DNA from: Gnetum montanum
Taxonomy: Eukaryota; Streptophyta; Gnetopsida; Gnetales; Gnetaceae
Assembly (NCBI GenBank): GCA_015680685.1
Contig: MNCI01007868.1
Span: 174,221 to 238,220, forward strand
Length of the DNA: 64,000 bases
Direction of reading: 5' to 3'
Below, one piece after another: positions 45,842-58,569 of this stretch. Position numbers and translations under genes: made by a program. Below the pieces are notes generated by a model. That model was given only the letters and a program-made list of their open reading frames with translations. It searched no databases and was not told where the DNA came from. Numbering within the stretch: position 1 is the stretch's first letter; the number at the start of each line of letters is the position of its first letter.

Positions 45842-48648
45842 CTTCAGGCACACATGATGGTTGAGGCTATTGTGGTTGTCCTATTGCGATTACAACTTTC
45901 AATGGAAGATAGAAAGCATACAACAATGCTTTCATCTTCTCCTCCTTACTCTTAGGATTGTGCATGATCCATCTAGCTTTTCTAATGTGGGCTAGAATGG
46001 GCACATTCCAAGGATAGGGCATTGTTGGGAACAACTCCTTGACATTAAAAAACAAGGCAAAAAATTATTTGTGTTTGATGCCGAATGCCCTAATTTCATT
46101 CTACAATTCTTGATAATCATTCATTCTTTTGGCCAGGTTCTCAGAAGTTGATCTTTGATAAGTAAATCTTTCCCTGAGAACTTCGAGTTCAGCATTTGCA
46201 GTCTTAAGCTTCTTCTTGGTCTCCTTGTGGTACTTAAACTTTACCTTGTATACCAACTATGAGCTGGCCACCTACTTCTCTAACTTTGACTGTGGCCATT
46301 TGGTAGTTAGCATTGCTAGGTTTGCATACTGGAGATTGGAAAGCTTCATGTATTCTATCATTTCTTTAATTTGCAACTTCTTCATGTGGATTTCCACTTT
46401 GTTAAAGGCATCTATCCCATCAATGATAGGTTGACACACCTATTTTCATTTGTGGAGTTGCTGGAGGTCTCATTTACTTTTGCCTTATTCATCTAGATGT
46501 GTTTTTCATTAACTTCATTTTGTAGGACAACTTGATCTCTGTAGTGATTCTTAACTCTCTCGAATTTGAGAGCCTCATTCTTTCAAGTGGCAATATCAAT
46601 CGTAAATTTTTGGTGTAAGGCAAGGACTTCCTCCATAGAGAGATTTCTATTGTGTGCTGCCAATCTCCTCAATTTAGTATTTACCTTGGCTAGCTACTCC
46701 TGCTATCCATGGATGAATTCTTGTATCTACTATTTCTGCACATCAACATTATGCAAGCAATGATTCTCTACAGCTAGCATCTCATTCTCTAGGCACCTCT
46801 AGATGAAATTCTTCTGAATTGAATATGTTTTGGCCTTAGCCATGAACTGGTCAAAGAAGGCTATTACCATCCCTACCTCAACTTTTTTTAGTCTATCTTG
46901 AAGCTATTGAAAAGCTTCATCTCTTGTTAGTGTAGGGTTGAGAAGCTTTGGATCAAGAAGGTAGGCTCTTAATTCAGTAACCTCTATGACCAAGCATTGG
47001 TTTTATGCTTGAGCCATTATGAGTTTCCCTTCTAGAATGATGCATTTTCCCTTTTCTTCAAGCAACTCCAACTAGGTTACAGTGATATTATCCAAAAACT
47101 CAAAGATATTTGGAATTGGTTGCCTAATTCCCAATAGTTAATCCAGCAATTCCTCATGATGGGCTACACTCAATTAGTCGCTAATAGTTATTGTACAAAT
47201 CTGCACATCTTTAAGTGCAGAAACATTTGGTACAAATGTTGCAGGTGCATTTAGCACTTTAGCAATATGATCAACAACCACTTCAGCAACAATCTCTTGC
47301 CCTTGGTGTTATATCACCAAGATAGTTGCCCCCTCACCCTCCTCTAAGAGTACCAAAAAGGTAATAGCATTCCCAGAGATTTTTAGGAATTATTGTTATT
47401 ACAAGAGAGACACTATTCCCTCTTTGGCACTAGGATTTAACCTTGCAGGTAGCTGTGTTCTTTGGGCTAAGAATATTGACCCATCTTCCTCCATTTGACT
47501 AATCATTTGAGCCTCTTTGTTGAGGTGACTCATTGTGGAATAGTTCAAAAATGGATCCTCACCACTTGTTTTTGCTTGCTGCTCCCACTCACACAAGAGC
47601 AACTCTTGGAATTTTGTGTAGGTGCTCAATTGTTGCATGGGCCTCCAGGGTTGTTTTGTGAGTGGGAGGTGGAGGTGGCGGTTGCTACTTCTCTTCTTTG
47701 GACATGATAAGGGTCTTTTCTTTCATCATCTTAGACCAGAAGGTAATAGGAGTATGCCTAATTATGTCATTTGCCTAGCGAACTATCCCTACCCTCTTAT
47801 AGAGTTTTTTGATAAGGCACGGAAAGGGCAGGGTTTTCCTTCCATGTTCATTTTTCTTGAAGCACTTTTCCATCTCTAGATATATTAATTGTGAAAGGTT
47901 AATAAGGAATTTCCCACTCAAAGTGGCACATTCTTATGTAGAAAAAGCAGTTACCTTGTTGGCCCTTACCATTGAATTAAGGTGATAAGCTACCATCTTA
48001 AAGTATATGCTTTGATGTAATCATGCCAAAATCCTTATGGTCAACCTCATAACATTGCTAGGTCCATTTCATTTTTGCCTTGGGATCTACATGTGTGGAG
48101 ATCTTTACTAGATGGATTCTAGAATAAGGTAGACTAAGAGCCTGCATTATAGCTTCCATCAAGTAGGACATATGAATGTCCTTGATTCTCATAGTGGCTC
48201 CTACCTTTTAGTTGTTCCAGAAGAGATATATCTCTTCCATGTACCACTTCCCATTGGAAGTGATGATTGGCCACATGGGAGAGTTATGCAACCATGTCTT
48301 GACTTCTAGTGGAGCATTTTCTAAGAATGGTTCAAACTTAAATTCTTAGAGAACTAAGCATTGGACATCATGAGGCTTAATCATATCAAGGTTGGATTAT
48401 GTCAATGTGATCTTAAGTCTTGGTATGGGCCTTGGTGCCTCTCCTCTTTGAGATTATTCAATCATAGCCTCTTCTTTGAGAATCTATCAAACATTTTCCA
48501 CTTTGGGCTCCTCCCAAAGAGGTCTTGTTGCATGAGTTTCTACTACCTACTCTTGGGCTTGTTCATGCTATTCCCTTTTAGCTTTGGGTTGTTTGTCTCT
48601 CAGTTGTGATGGTCCTTCTTCCTAAGGGCATTTTGGTCTAGATGCCAT
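45842..48648 (-). pseudogene. Accessory ORF of element C (about 2.8 kb)
   Basis: Starts MASRPKCP at 48648. The end, with PYPWNVPILAHIRKARWIMHNPKSKEEKMKALL (46010-45900), matches the end of the element E ORF (PCPWNVPTPSLIAQ, MVHDPRTEEEKLQALL). The middle is rich in charged residues and suggests long helices. No transmembrane segments are evident. Many stops. The start lies about 440 bp downstream of the internal promoter-like array. Confidence 0.65.
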
Positions 48649-49083
48649 ATATAATCACAACATGACCAAGGATTAGCATTTAATGTGTAACTTAAAATAA
48701 TTGGGATACTTTATCTCTTTGGGAAAGTTACACCTAGCTAAGTTGTGATCATGGCCAGTTTGATCATTTCAATTAATATTTTATTCTTATTTTAATATTA
48801 ATAATTAATTTTAGGTTTATTAGAGTTTTTTGGAAGGGTTAAACTCTAAAAAATGGATGGTTTAATATTATTCTATTCATTAATCTTTTTGGGAGAATTT
48901 GAAAAAAATTTGTCAGAAAGCTTAAGGTTTGTGGGCCCCATGACAAAGAGCTTACCTCTAGTAACTACAAGGTCAAAGAACAGAGTGATTTGAACAAATA
49001 GTATGAAAGTTATGGGCTTTGATAAATTGTAAAAACTCCCCTCTCATTTTGAAGAAAACGACAAAAAATTTCAAAGTGTTGGA
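48649..49083 (-). other. 5' leader of the accessory ORF in element C
   Basis: No coding signal. It shares a CATAACTTT word with the equivalent region of element E (23627-23637), supporting a common origin. Confidence 0.4.
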
Positions 49084-49200
49084 TAGTATTTATAGAATTT
49101 TTAAGCTAAGTTGACTAGGCTTAGTCAACAGGGCTAAGTCGATGCAACTAGTTGCATTGACTGGGCCTAGTCAACACAGTTGTTTACCATCATTGACTTT
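49084..49200 (-). promoter_or_regulatory. Internal promoter-like array of element C
   Basis: The TATA box is minus TTCTATAAATAC (49087-49098). Right of it, in plus reading, are GTTGACTAGGCTTA, GTCAACAGGGCTAA, GTCGATGC..., ATTGACTGGGCCTA and GTCAAC, with steps of 14, 14, 18 and 14 bp. The word GGCCTAGTCAA is shared exactly with the U3 of the element's own LTR (58508 region). It probably drives the accessory ORF; inferred from motif, phase and TATA position. Confidence 0.6.
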
Positions 49201-50820
49201 GTCAAAAATAATAAAAAATAAGGAATTTTCGCATGAAATGAAGATCAACTAGAAGCTTGAAAAGCTAGAAACATGATGAAAATATTAGAAGAGGGTTTTG
49301 AAGTTCAAAAAATTGAGAAATGGTTAGAGAATGAGATTTGATTATGAAAAATGCCCTAAGGAGCACATAGTTGGATGCATGATGGAGTGCATAAAAGATT
49401 TGATTGTGGCAACATCTAAGAGTATGGAGCTTAACTAACCAAACTACAAGATATGCAAATGCATCCTCCCCATAGCAACACATGCCCTATTTGCCCTTGC
49501 ATAACCTCAATTGAGGAGTCTGTAGGCCCCATAGTTGATTAATGGTTATGAAAAGTTAAGGACCAAACTCGGAGAATCTACCTAAGAATTTCAATACGTC
49601 AAACTAAGACATGAAATAAAAACATGAAAAATTGATAGTGAGGTAGGTTATGGAGAGCATTGATGGATGAGATAGAGAATGGAATGGATGTCCTAGTCAC
49701 AATCACATGAAGTCCCTTATGAGTTTAATGGTTAAATGACTTAATAAAGTCCAACCTTAGTCCAGACCAAAACCAACCACTTTTAGTAACTTCGCATCAC
49801 CACTCTAGGACCAGTCCACCCCCTCAAGACACAAGAATGCTTCCATAGACAACCACCATTTCTTAATAGAGAAGAAAAGAGAATCAAGAAGTGAGAAAGA
49901 GCCTTAGTTAGAGGGGACCTTCAGGCATGGGTAACATGTCTTTGTAGTTCTATAACTAGTGCTTATAGCTTGCTTATTTTTTCTAATGGGTGTGGTTTGA
50001 ATTCCCATTATGTTTTTTTTAAGTTTTGGATGGGAACCACACCATGCAAAGACTTATTCAACTTATTGTTATTGGTTGACATAGAATAGTAGGAAATCTA
50101 TGAAAACACACATGCACTCAAGTAAGTAGAGAGGTACAAAGAGCTTTGAATCCCCTGAAAGTTACATCCTTTTCAAACCTTTGAATCCTTTCTAGGCTTG
50201 GAGACTACCAAGGTTACACATTTGTTAAGGTTTTATTAATGAAAATGGATCTCATGTTTCCAAAACAAGGAAAACCATAGAGTTTGTGGATGGGTGGATG
50301 ACGTGGACTCATTGCCTGTTCCATGAAAAAGAAATCAGTCTTAGTTATCAGTCATCAAAATTCAAAAATAGAAACTAGACATTAGCAATAAAAAACTTTA
50401 AGTACAAACCACCATTAGCAAATAGCTATAGCACCACTATCCTATTAACAATAAAGGACTTTTTATTAGAAGATGAGAAAAATTCAAGAAATATAAAAGT
50501 AACTTAAAAATATTCAAGAAAAATAAAACATATAAATGATGTTATCAAAAAAATTTTGGAAAATATAACAAAGTATAAAAACAAAAAACTCTAAAACAAA
50601 AAATTAGGAAAAACTGAGGATCGACTTTAAATGGTTAGCATGGATGACCATCTCTCCCACAACTAACGAGGAGATCTAAAAAATTGAGCAAGGTTGTCCA
50701 TTCGTTGAGGCATTGCTTCCACTGGCTTGCTTGGGCTCATGGAAAGGTTTGACTTGTTGTGTGTTGACCAGCTACTTTTGGTTTGAGCTCTCAGGTTTGT
50801 AGATCAACATGGCCTTAGAA
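49201..50820 (-). other. Post-pol spacer of element C
   Basis: Homologous to 6897-8189 of element B. Noncoding, with an A-rich block (50460-50610) and a PPT-like minus tract (TTAGTTGTGGGAGAGATGG, about 50650-50668). Confidence 0.7.
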
Positions 50821-50822
50821 GA

Positions 50823-51004
50823 AAAGGTTTCATAAATGATATAAGATCCCTCTCACAATGTTTGAAACTTAGTTCATTGAGGTACGTGTGTGGGGTTCTA
50901 GTAGATTAAAAGGAAAGGTTTCATAAATGATATAAGGTCCCTTACATAATGTTTGAAACTTAGTTTGTTGAGGTATGTGTGTGGGGTTCCAGTAGAGAAT
51001 CTTA
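50823..51004. repeat. 91-bp tandem duplication in integrase C-terminal region of element C
   Basis: AAAGGTTTCATAAATGATAT occurs at 50823 and 50914. Element B has one copy. The length is not a multiple of three, so it shifts the frame. Confidence 0.8.
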
Positions 51005-51134
51005 TCTCTAGATTGAAATTTGTCTTTCCTATTCTTAGGTCATGTTGTTGCTTATTGAAGGCCTTATGCACTTCATTAAAGGATAAGGCCACTAATCAGA
51101 TTTCATCTAGCACATTAAGGTTGATCAATCATTC

Positions 51135-52029
51135 TAATGAGTGGTGAGGTACCCCTACACTCAACCATATGAAACAAGCGTCGCACGCACGATCCGGTCG
51201 AACTCCGCAGACAGACTAGTTGTGGCACCTAGATAGTTATCCTTAGGTCATAGTTCACTGTCTTTCCACCTGGACTAGTATTGTATATTTGTCATGTATG
51301 GTTTAGTCCAGATGAGGTGTATGATGTGTTCCTAATCTATGCTACTCCTAGAGGTAGTGGAATGTAAGATTAACTAAGCTAAGCTAGGAGGAAAAGGGTA
51401 AGAGAATATAATCTAGCCTAAGTGCGATGAGCAACCAATTCCTTGATCAACCATACACATCTTGGACCTTGTGCATGACTACCACTAGGATTACCAAGCT
51501 TAAATCCTAGGTAGGCCACTGGGATTACCAAGCACAGATCCCAGATATTCCACTGGGTTACCAAGCGTAGATCCTGGATACGCCACTGGGCTACCAAGTA
51601 GTCACACTTAAATGCTTGTAATCAAGTCGTACTCATTCCACATTCTATGAGTTTAAGGGTGAGAGAGAGAAAATAGTAAATAACATTAAATAAACAAACA
51701 AATAAATAAATGACAAAGTAAATGCTGCAATGATGAAGTAATCTCGATCTTTATTGCTGGTCATGTGCGTGTCCAAGTACGTCACACTCAAATAAAGACA
51801 CTGTACAATTACATTCACCACATTGTGGGCAGACACGAGAAAAAATCTAACTCTGGAGGGATCAAACTGCTAGAGCCTCGCTATTCTAAAATTGGGATCC
51901 TCAAACAAGGGAGAGCCGTGTCTTATTTATAGATATGGCAACGGACTGTGATATCACGTACGCGATATCATAGGGAAGATGCGATATCGTGTACGTGATA
52001 TCGCAGCCTATGTGAATCGCGTCTCATCA
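51135..52029 (-). mobile_element. Solo LTR of the D/E family (895 bp) with CATTC duplication
   Basis: TAATGAGTGGTG...GTCTCATCA flanked by CATTC at 51130-51134 and 52030-52034. It interrupts integrase of element C, and joining the flanks restores alignment with element B (8440-8490 region). TATA box at 51924-51932. It has only four GATATC cores (spacing 14, 19, 14). No internal sequence remains, so LTR-LTR recombination removed it. Confidence 0.95.
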
Positions 52030-52917
52030 CATTCTTTTTATGCTAGACTTAGGTCAAGATCTATTTCACATGTTTTTGAAAGTGTACAAAGCTTGGATTG
52101 AATAGGAAGTGTTGGTAGTTTTCCATACACCAACTCATAAGAAGAGTACCCTATAGGGAGTTTCCATGTTGAGTGGTAGGCCTAGAGGGCATCATTATGT
52201 TTTGTGCTCTAGTCTCTCCTATATTTGCTAATAGTTCTTATTAATATCGTTGTAATCTCCTTATTAGTAGGCTTTGCTTGACCATTGGCTTAGGGGTGGT
52301 AGGATGTTGTTAATTTATGTTCAACCCTTAAGTGTTGCATGAGCTTGTGAAAAATGGTGCTTGTGAAACGGGTTCCATTGTCAGAAGGGTTCTAGTAGTT
52401 AAATCCACTGTTGAGGTTCCTCCATTCGAGCCGTCATCCCACCATCTTGTTGGCAGCATTTACAAGATTGGACAAATTGGTGGGCATCCTTGAAGATGGT
52501 TGGACAATAATACCCTACCATTAGGATCTTAATGGCCATGCATCTCCCAGCATAGTGGCCCCCACAAGAACCCTCATGAGCATCTTGGAGAATGCGTAGT
52601 TGATTAGCATTAGGCACACACCAACGAAACAAACCATCGATGCACAGCTTGTAAAGGTGTTCATTAATTTCCATGAAGCATTTGGCCTTATGAAGAAATT
52701 ATTGTTTCTTCCTGTAGTTCAAATTTTGTGGCATTTCTTAAGTGAGAAGATAAGTAAGGATGCCATCATACCATTTTGGTTCATTGGGCACTTGTTCATT
52801 TATTACACTAGTAAAGAGGAGTTCATCAAGAAATTAGTTAGAGAGCGGAAACTCCTCCTCTTTGTTATCCCATCATAACTGAGATAAATGATCAATAAAC
52901 ACATTCTTAGTTCCCCT

Positions 52918-54340
52918 TCAATCTACCATTAAGAGATTGAACTCCTGCAAGATCACCATCCACTGTATGATATAGGGGCTTACTATTAGCTTGTTCATGA
53001 GGAAGTGAATGACACTATGTTTAGTGTACATAAACACTTTGTATCCAAGCACATAGTACCTAAATGTCTCTAGAGTGTACACTGCTTCCATTACTACTTT
53101 CTTTGTTGTGGTGTAATTCAGTTGTGCATCCATAATGCTTCGACTTATACAATTAATATAATATGGACATTTCTTGTTATCCAACTATGTGAGCATGGCT
53201 TCCAAGGCACAATTTGATGCATTTGTCATTATATGAAATGGTCTGAACCAATCAAGTGCTTTTAGAATTAGAGTCTCTATTAGCTTTTTCTTGAGGCTTT
53301 AGAATGAATTTTTGCATTCCTTGGTCCATATGAATGAAGCATCTTTCTTTGTAATGTCGACCAATGGTTTTGCAATCTTAGAAAAATTCTCTATAAAACA
53401 CCATCTTTAATGAGTTTCAATTGGCAAGTTATTCCTTGGATGAGCCTTATCTTTTCAGGGTCCACCTCAATCTTTGTCTAAGAAATTCTATGCCCTAGTA
53501 TAATGCCCTCCTGGACCATTAGATGGCTATTCTACCAATTGAGCCAAAGATTCATCTTCACATACCTTTTAAGAACTTTCTCAAGGTGGTCCAAGGCTTG
53601 CTCAAATGTGGTGCCATAGGTGGAGAATTCATCCATGAAGACTCTCAACCTAAAACCAATTTGTTGTTGAAAAATGCTCAGGACCAAGCGTTGGAATGTT
53701 GTAGAAGAATTGCATAGAACAAAAATCATCTTTTGATATGTAAATGTTCCTAAGGAACTTGTGAATGTTGTTTTGGCTGGTGCAATATAGATTTGGTTAT
53801 AGCCACTATAACCATCTATAAAGATATAATAGAAATTCCTAGATATAGTGTCCAACACTTGATCCACAAATGGCAATGGGAAGTAATCTTTGAATGTTGC
53901 CATATTCAATAGCCAGAAGTTGATGTAGACTTGCCACTTACCACCTTTGTTTAGCATAATCACAAGTGGGCTAACCCACTCATTATCCACAATGCAATAG
54001 ATAAACCTTACCTTGAGGAGTTATTCAATTTCCTCTTTGATGATCTACTCTAATTTTTGGTTCAATTGTCACTACGGTTGTCTATTTGGCTTTATGGCTA
54101 GATCAATGTAGATACGATGTTAGTATATCCTTGGATCAATCCTTGTGAGTTCAGGATATGAGTAAGCAAAGGCTATTGGCCATTTTTTGATCACCTTTAA
54201 CAACACATTTTTTTGTTCAATAGCAATATTGGCATTGATGATAATCGACTTGCCATTTTTCAAAAATGCATACTCCATGTTGGTAGGTAGAGTTTTCAAC
54301 TCTAAGGGCTCTTTTTTAAAAGTTTCAAAGGTTTCCAACT
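52918..54340 (-). pseudogene. RT and RNase H of element C
   Basis: RT is open for 152 codons (53990-53532): NEWVSPLVIMLNKGGKWQVYI, FVDQVLDTISRNFYYIF, DGYSGYNQIYIA and the catalytic loop VFMDEFSTYG at about 53645-53616, where the second D of FMDD is E. RNase H (53184-52918) shows LNYTTTKKVVMEAVYTLETF and MYTKHSVIHFLMNK, with K at the usual aspartate. Upstream sequence (54338-54120, ELKTLPTNMEYAFL) is the pro-RT linker. Confidence 0.85.
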
Positions 54341-54599
54341 CTTCCTAATAGGTATAATCATTTTCATTATCATAGAGTTTGTGATAAACTTACTCTAGTT
54401 CATCCATGCCTTCAACATAGGCACATGTTAGGCTCTCAGTAGGTTCCATGCAAAGTGCACTACTTTCAAAATCAGCTATTAGCCACTATGTATCATCCTA
54501 TTTTGTAGCTACTACATATAGGCACCTTTGAATTTCAGATTCATTTGCACACTGTATGCATGCTTTGATAGATGTGCTCTTGACAGACTAGAGTTTCTA

Positions 54600-55080
54600 C
54601 ACATAGTTGCACCTTGTATCGCTATATATGATGCATGGAACTCTCTTTTTCTTGATCTTTTTAAATTCATTCTCCTTGAAAATTTCTAGGAAAAGATCTC
54701 TTATGCCCATTCATGCATAAAAAATGCTTAACAAAGCCCTTTCCATAATGATTGGGAAGTCCTCCTTACAATTGTTAACTTTGATTACTAAGAAATTGGT
54801 ACAATATGACCACCCATAGATAGTGGTCACAATATTCTCCACTAGTTCCAAAAGATTAGTGATAGATTGATCTACTAGTTCTAAAAAAATGTTTCTCTTC
54901 TTAAGAGGAGGTAGGTTCTAGGCATTGTACATTTTGTGAGAAATTAGATTAACTCTAGAACCTAAGTCAAGAAGAGCTTTGCATGGCTTATTTCTACCAC
55001 TCTGCAAATAGATGAGAGGACTTCTAGGATCAACTCTTTTCCTAGGAAGGTTTCTAGCCTTGATTCAATTAGATACAACA
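54600..55080 (-). pseudogene. Aspartic protease region of element C
   Basis: LGSRVNLISHKMY, ELVDQSITN, TTIYGWSY, DFPIIMERALLS and KKRVPCI follow in the same order as in elements B and E. Stops are present. It lies between gag and RT. Confidence 0.6.
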
Positions 55081-55099
55081 TGGGTTAACATAACTATAT

Positions 55100-57537
55100 G
55101 GATCTTGGGAGGTGTTTGGGTTGAAGGGCTCTCAAAAGGAATGGATGTAAAGAATGAAGGAGATATAAGGTGACCAGTTACATAAGTAGGTGCGGTTTTA
55201 GTAAGGCTATTTGTTTGGAAGATTTCTCTTTTACAAGATCTTGGTTTTTAACCACTTGGCTAAGAAGTTGGCTGTAAGTTTATGGCCTTGGTAGCATTAT
55301 GTTGTTGTGGCTAGGCTAGAAGATAACCCTACATGGATGGAGAATGTAGTAATTGGGTGGAGGATGGAGGTGCATGTGTTGAAGGATAAGGAGGATGATA
55401 GGGATATGGGGTTTCCCCTCTAGTAGATGGAGAATGAGTTCTGTAATACTCTAGAGGGTAGTAGTGATGTTGAAAAGAAGCATAACTAGAAGCATCATGC
55501 TAAACATAGTACCCATATAGATCCATTTTCCTGTGAGGGTACTTCTACCTTGGTGGTGGCATCCCCCATGACTGTGGGTGTTGCCACTATTGATATTTCT
55601 CATATGGTTATGGTGGAGCTCCACTTGGATATTAAGCTTATTATTGTTGGTGGAACTACCTTGAATTACCTTGAGGATAAGGTAATCTTTTGGGTTCTTG
55701 CCTTCTTACCAGTCTAGGATTTAGAGCATACATCCTAGATTCTTATAAGTGTAACACAATAGGGCAACATCCCTTGGGATGTTCATATTGGTAGATCTCA
55801 CACCCACCATTGTCATCTAATTCTAACTCCACAACCTCTTCTACTACCACAGCCTTGCCCTTACCACTTTGGTATGCATGTTTAGCTTTTTTTCTTCTTC
55901 CATGGCCATGATCATTATTTTTTTTTGGATTTTTTTTGCAATTTTCATAGCAATTTGGAATTTTTGGTCCAAAGAGTCTCATAATTTATCAACCTTGGAT
56001 AATATATTGAAAATAGGTTTTTGAATTGGAAAGGTTGTTTTGCTACACCACCTCATCAAGTGGTGTTTCCTCCTAGTTGTCACAAAATCAAACCTCCTTG
56101 TTTCTAATGGAAGGATCCTAGTTATACTCCTCAACACTTTCTTGTTTTCTCAACCATCCTTCTTCTTTTGCTACCTACTCTATTAGCCTATGGATCTAAT
56201 GGACTCTAAGTTCTGATAGCCTTCCTTGGGCATAGAGCCCCATAGAGTTCTTCTCATTTTTTATTTGAGTCCACCTATGATATGTCAAAGTTGATCCCTA
56301 TGAGAATAATCATGGCTAGGGCATCAATGTATGAGAGAATAGTATTTTCCCATGGTGGTGTCCAAGGGTTCATGTGTTCCTTGCTTCCATCCTTGGATTT
56401 TCCTTCTTAGATTAGACACTTAGGAGTATGTTTAATATTTATCATTGAATAGTTCTAGCCTTGTACTCCACTTGCAAATGGATTTTGGCTCCAAGGACTA
56501 ATACCAACTCTCTACTTTCTTGATGAGTATTCTAGGAAATAACTTTAATTTTTGCTAATTATTTTTAATATTCTGTAAGGTACAGGCATCGTAAAAGGCT
56601 TGAAGATGTGTTTGTGGATTAGAGTTATATCCCCCCTCAAATCTGGGGATATTGTTCATGTTAAGTCTTTTGATCTAATTATCTTTCACATTATTGTTTG
56701 GAATTTTTACTACCTCTGCAATATTTAGCATGCTTCCAGTTGTTAGTAAAGGTTCATCATCATCATTATTTTGATGACACCTATAATGTCATTTGCTATC
56801 CCTTTGTTCATGATAGGTTCAGCAATCATTATTGTCCCATTGTTCACCTTCATCATGGTTATCCTTTTTTTGCAACCTTTGTTAGAACTAAAAGAGCAAG
56901 AAGAAGATGCAGATGAAGAGGGAAAAAAAGGAGGAGGACTACCATCACCATGGTTTCTACAACCTCCTCTATGCTTGTCATGGCCATGTTTGTTAGCTTT
57001 CTTATCATCTTGATGCTTATCCAAGCCCCTCGATTGACTCCCACTTTTTCTTGAACCTAGATAGTTGATAGTGGACTTTAGATTTACGTTCAAGCCCCCA
57101 TCATCAATGTCAAAGGGTGGAGAATCTTCTTGTTGAGAATCCCTAAAGGGAGGATCCTCATTTTCATTTTGGTTGAGCAGGAACAAGGGATTGGTGAACC
57201 ATTTTCCCTTCATAGCTTCATGGTGCTTTGCCTAGTATCGATCTCTCCTACATTGTGTTTTAGTGGGATGGTAGTCCTAGTAGTTATGGTCATGCACAAC
57301 ATACTTTTCTTGAAGATCTTGGATGTCCAACCTCCTAAGAGTTTAGAGCAACATCCTAAGAACATATTAATCAAGAGGCAACACAATGTTGTTCTCCATA
57401 TCTTGGCACCGTAGTTGTTCATCCTATTGTAGGATGAAGGTGAAGTTGGATACATACTCATCTGGATGAGTATATACCACCTTGCATTCATGAGGCACTA
57501 GTGGGTTAGTATCATCGTGCTTGTGAGAAGAAGACAT
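55100..57537 (-). pseudogene. Gag of element C
   Basis: The start is the ATG at 57537 (MSSSHKHDDTNPL). The N-terminal region has YVSNFTFIL. A 156-codon open part (57213-56743) contains DKHQDDKKANKHGHDKHRGG and a serine run. The capsid core lies at about 56620-56330 (QKLKLFP, ELFNDKY, KIQGWKQGTHEPLD). A motif CEIYQYEHPKGCC at about 55795-55757 matches the zinc knuckle of D with one cysteine changed to tyrosine. The C-terminus is basic, then glutamine/proline-rich to about 55300. Confidence 0.7.
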
Positions 57538-57671
57538 TTTTCAATTAGAATAAGATATCAGTGTGCTTTAATTATTATATTTATTTTAGAATGATTTTGA
57601 CCTTAGGGTTCATCTAATGATGTTAATAATTTTTACTATGCCTAGATAGTGCATGTTTTAAAAAAAAAGAG

Positions 57672-57689
57672 TCCCCAGTAATGGCACCA
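57672..57689 (-). other. Primer-binding site of element C
   Basis: Minus TGGTGCCATTACTGGGGA, one base from the LTR; four transitions away from the Athila-type TGGCGCCGTTGCCGGGGA. Confidence 0.75.
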
Positions 57690-57690
57690 A

Positions 57691-58564
57691 TGATGAGTGA
57701 TGAATGCCCCTATTCTCAACCATACAAATCACTAAGCATTCACACATAATATGGTTGAATTCCATGGACCCTTTATCTTTTAATACACTAGCCTCTAGGA
57801 AGTGAACTTGCCCTAATAGTCATTTGTTGTCTTCCTAATTACACTTGTGATATGTTAAGGTATGGTTAAGTGTAACTGAAGCATATGATTTTTATTATTT
57901 TTATGTTTTATATTTTGGGTGCTTAAAATAAAGGATGAAAGGGATGAATTAATTTAATTGCTAATTTAATATAACTAACCAAGGTCTAACTAATCCTAAC
58001 ATAAGCATCTGGTCCCACTTCCATATACATCTTGAACACACATAACACTGCTGGGTTACTAAACGTTAAGCATTATTGGGATTACCAAGTGTCATGTGCA
58101 TGCTCAAAGTGGTCGTACTTATGTGTTTAATTAATTATTATTTGATCTAGCTTAATTTTGTTTACTTAAAGCATTAAAGGAAATTGCATAAAACATTAAA
58201 TGCATAAAGAAAATATTTAATCTAGCCAAAGTATTACAAGGTTTATCAGAAAGCTTGTCTTTATTACCGTACATACTACCATGCTGAGGTACAACAATGC
58301 TTGAATAAAGATCTTTACACTCAATGAATCTTGCTGTGGGCACTTGGGAAAATATTCTAACTCTGGGAAAGAAAAACTACAAGAGCTCTATTACACTATG
58401 ACAAAGATTGTCATAAATGTGGAGGGTGAGCTTGTATTTATACAAAAACCTAGACACTACGTCAATGAGGCCACGTCAATGCATCAAATCATATGTCGAC
58501 GTGGCCTAGTCAATGAGGCCTAGTCGACGGGACCCAGTTGACATAGCTAATTTATGATTCATCA
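57691..58564 (-). mobile_element. 5' LTR of element C (874 bp)
   Basis: Plus orientation TGATGAGTGATG...GATTCATCA. TATA box at 58434-58443. U3 array at 58464-58548: GTCAATGAGGCCAC, GTCAATGCATC..., GTCGACGTGGCCTA, GTCAATGAGGCCTA, GTCGACGGGACCCA, GTTGAC, with steps of 14, 20, 14, 14 and 14 bp. Confidence 0.9.
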
Positions 58565-58569
58565 TTAGT

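Larger units (their letters stand above)
50822..52690 (-). pseudogene. Integrase of element C, interrupted by solo LTR and lacking most of the catalytic core
   Basis: The zinc-binding domain is open for 91 codons (52674-52399): ILQDAHEGSCGGHYAG, then CKCCQQDGG (HHCC). At about 52381-52385 the sequence jumps to text that in element B lies about 200 bp further on, so the segment holding the first catalytic aspartates is gone. The remaining core and the C-terminal part (51092-50898, NEVHKAFNKQQHDLRI) are split by the solo LTR at 51135-52029. Confidence 0.75.
44672..58564 (-). mobile_element. Element C: near full-length Athila-like element with a nested solo LTR
   Basis: Two LTRs of 875 and 874 bp, TTAGT target duplications, PBS, gag, protease, RT, RNase H, integrase, spacer, internal promoter-like array, accessory ORF and PPT, all in minus orientation. 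Length is about 13.9 kb, or about 13.0 kb without the solo LTR and its duplicated CATTC. It was inserted into the 5' end of the gag of element F. All genes carry stops. It is the most complete example in the window and gives the family layout. Confidence 0.9.
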
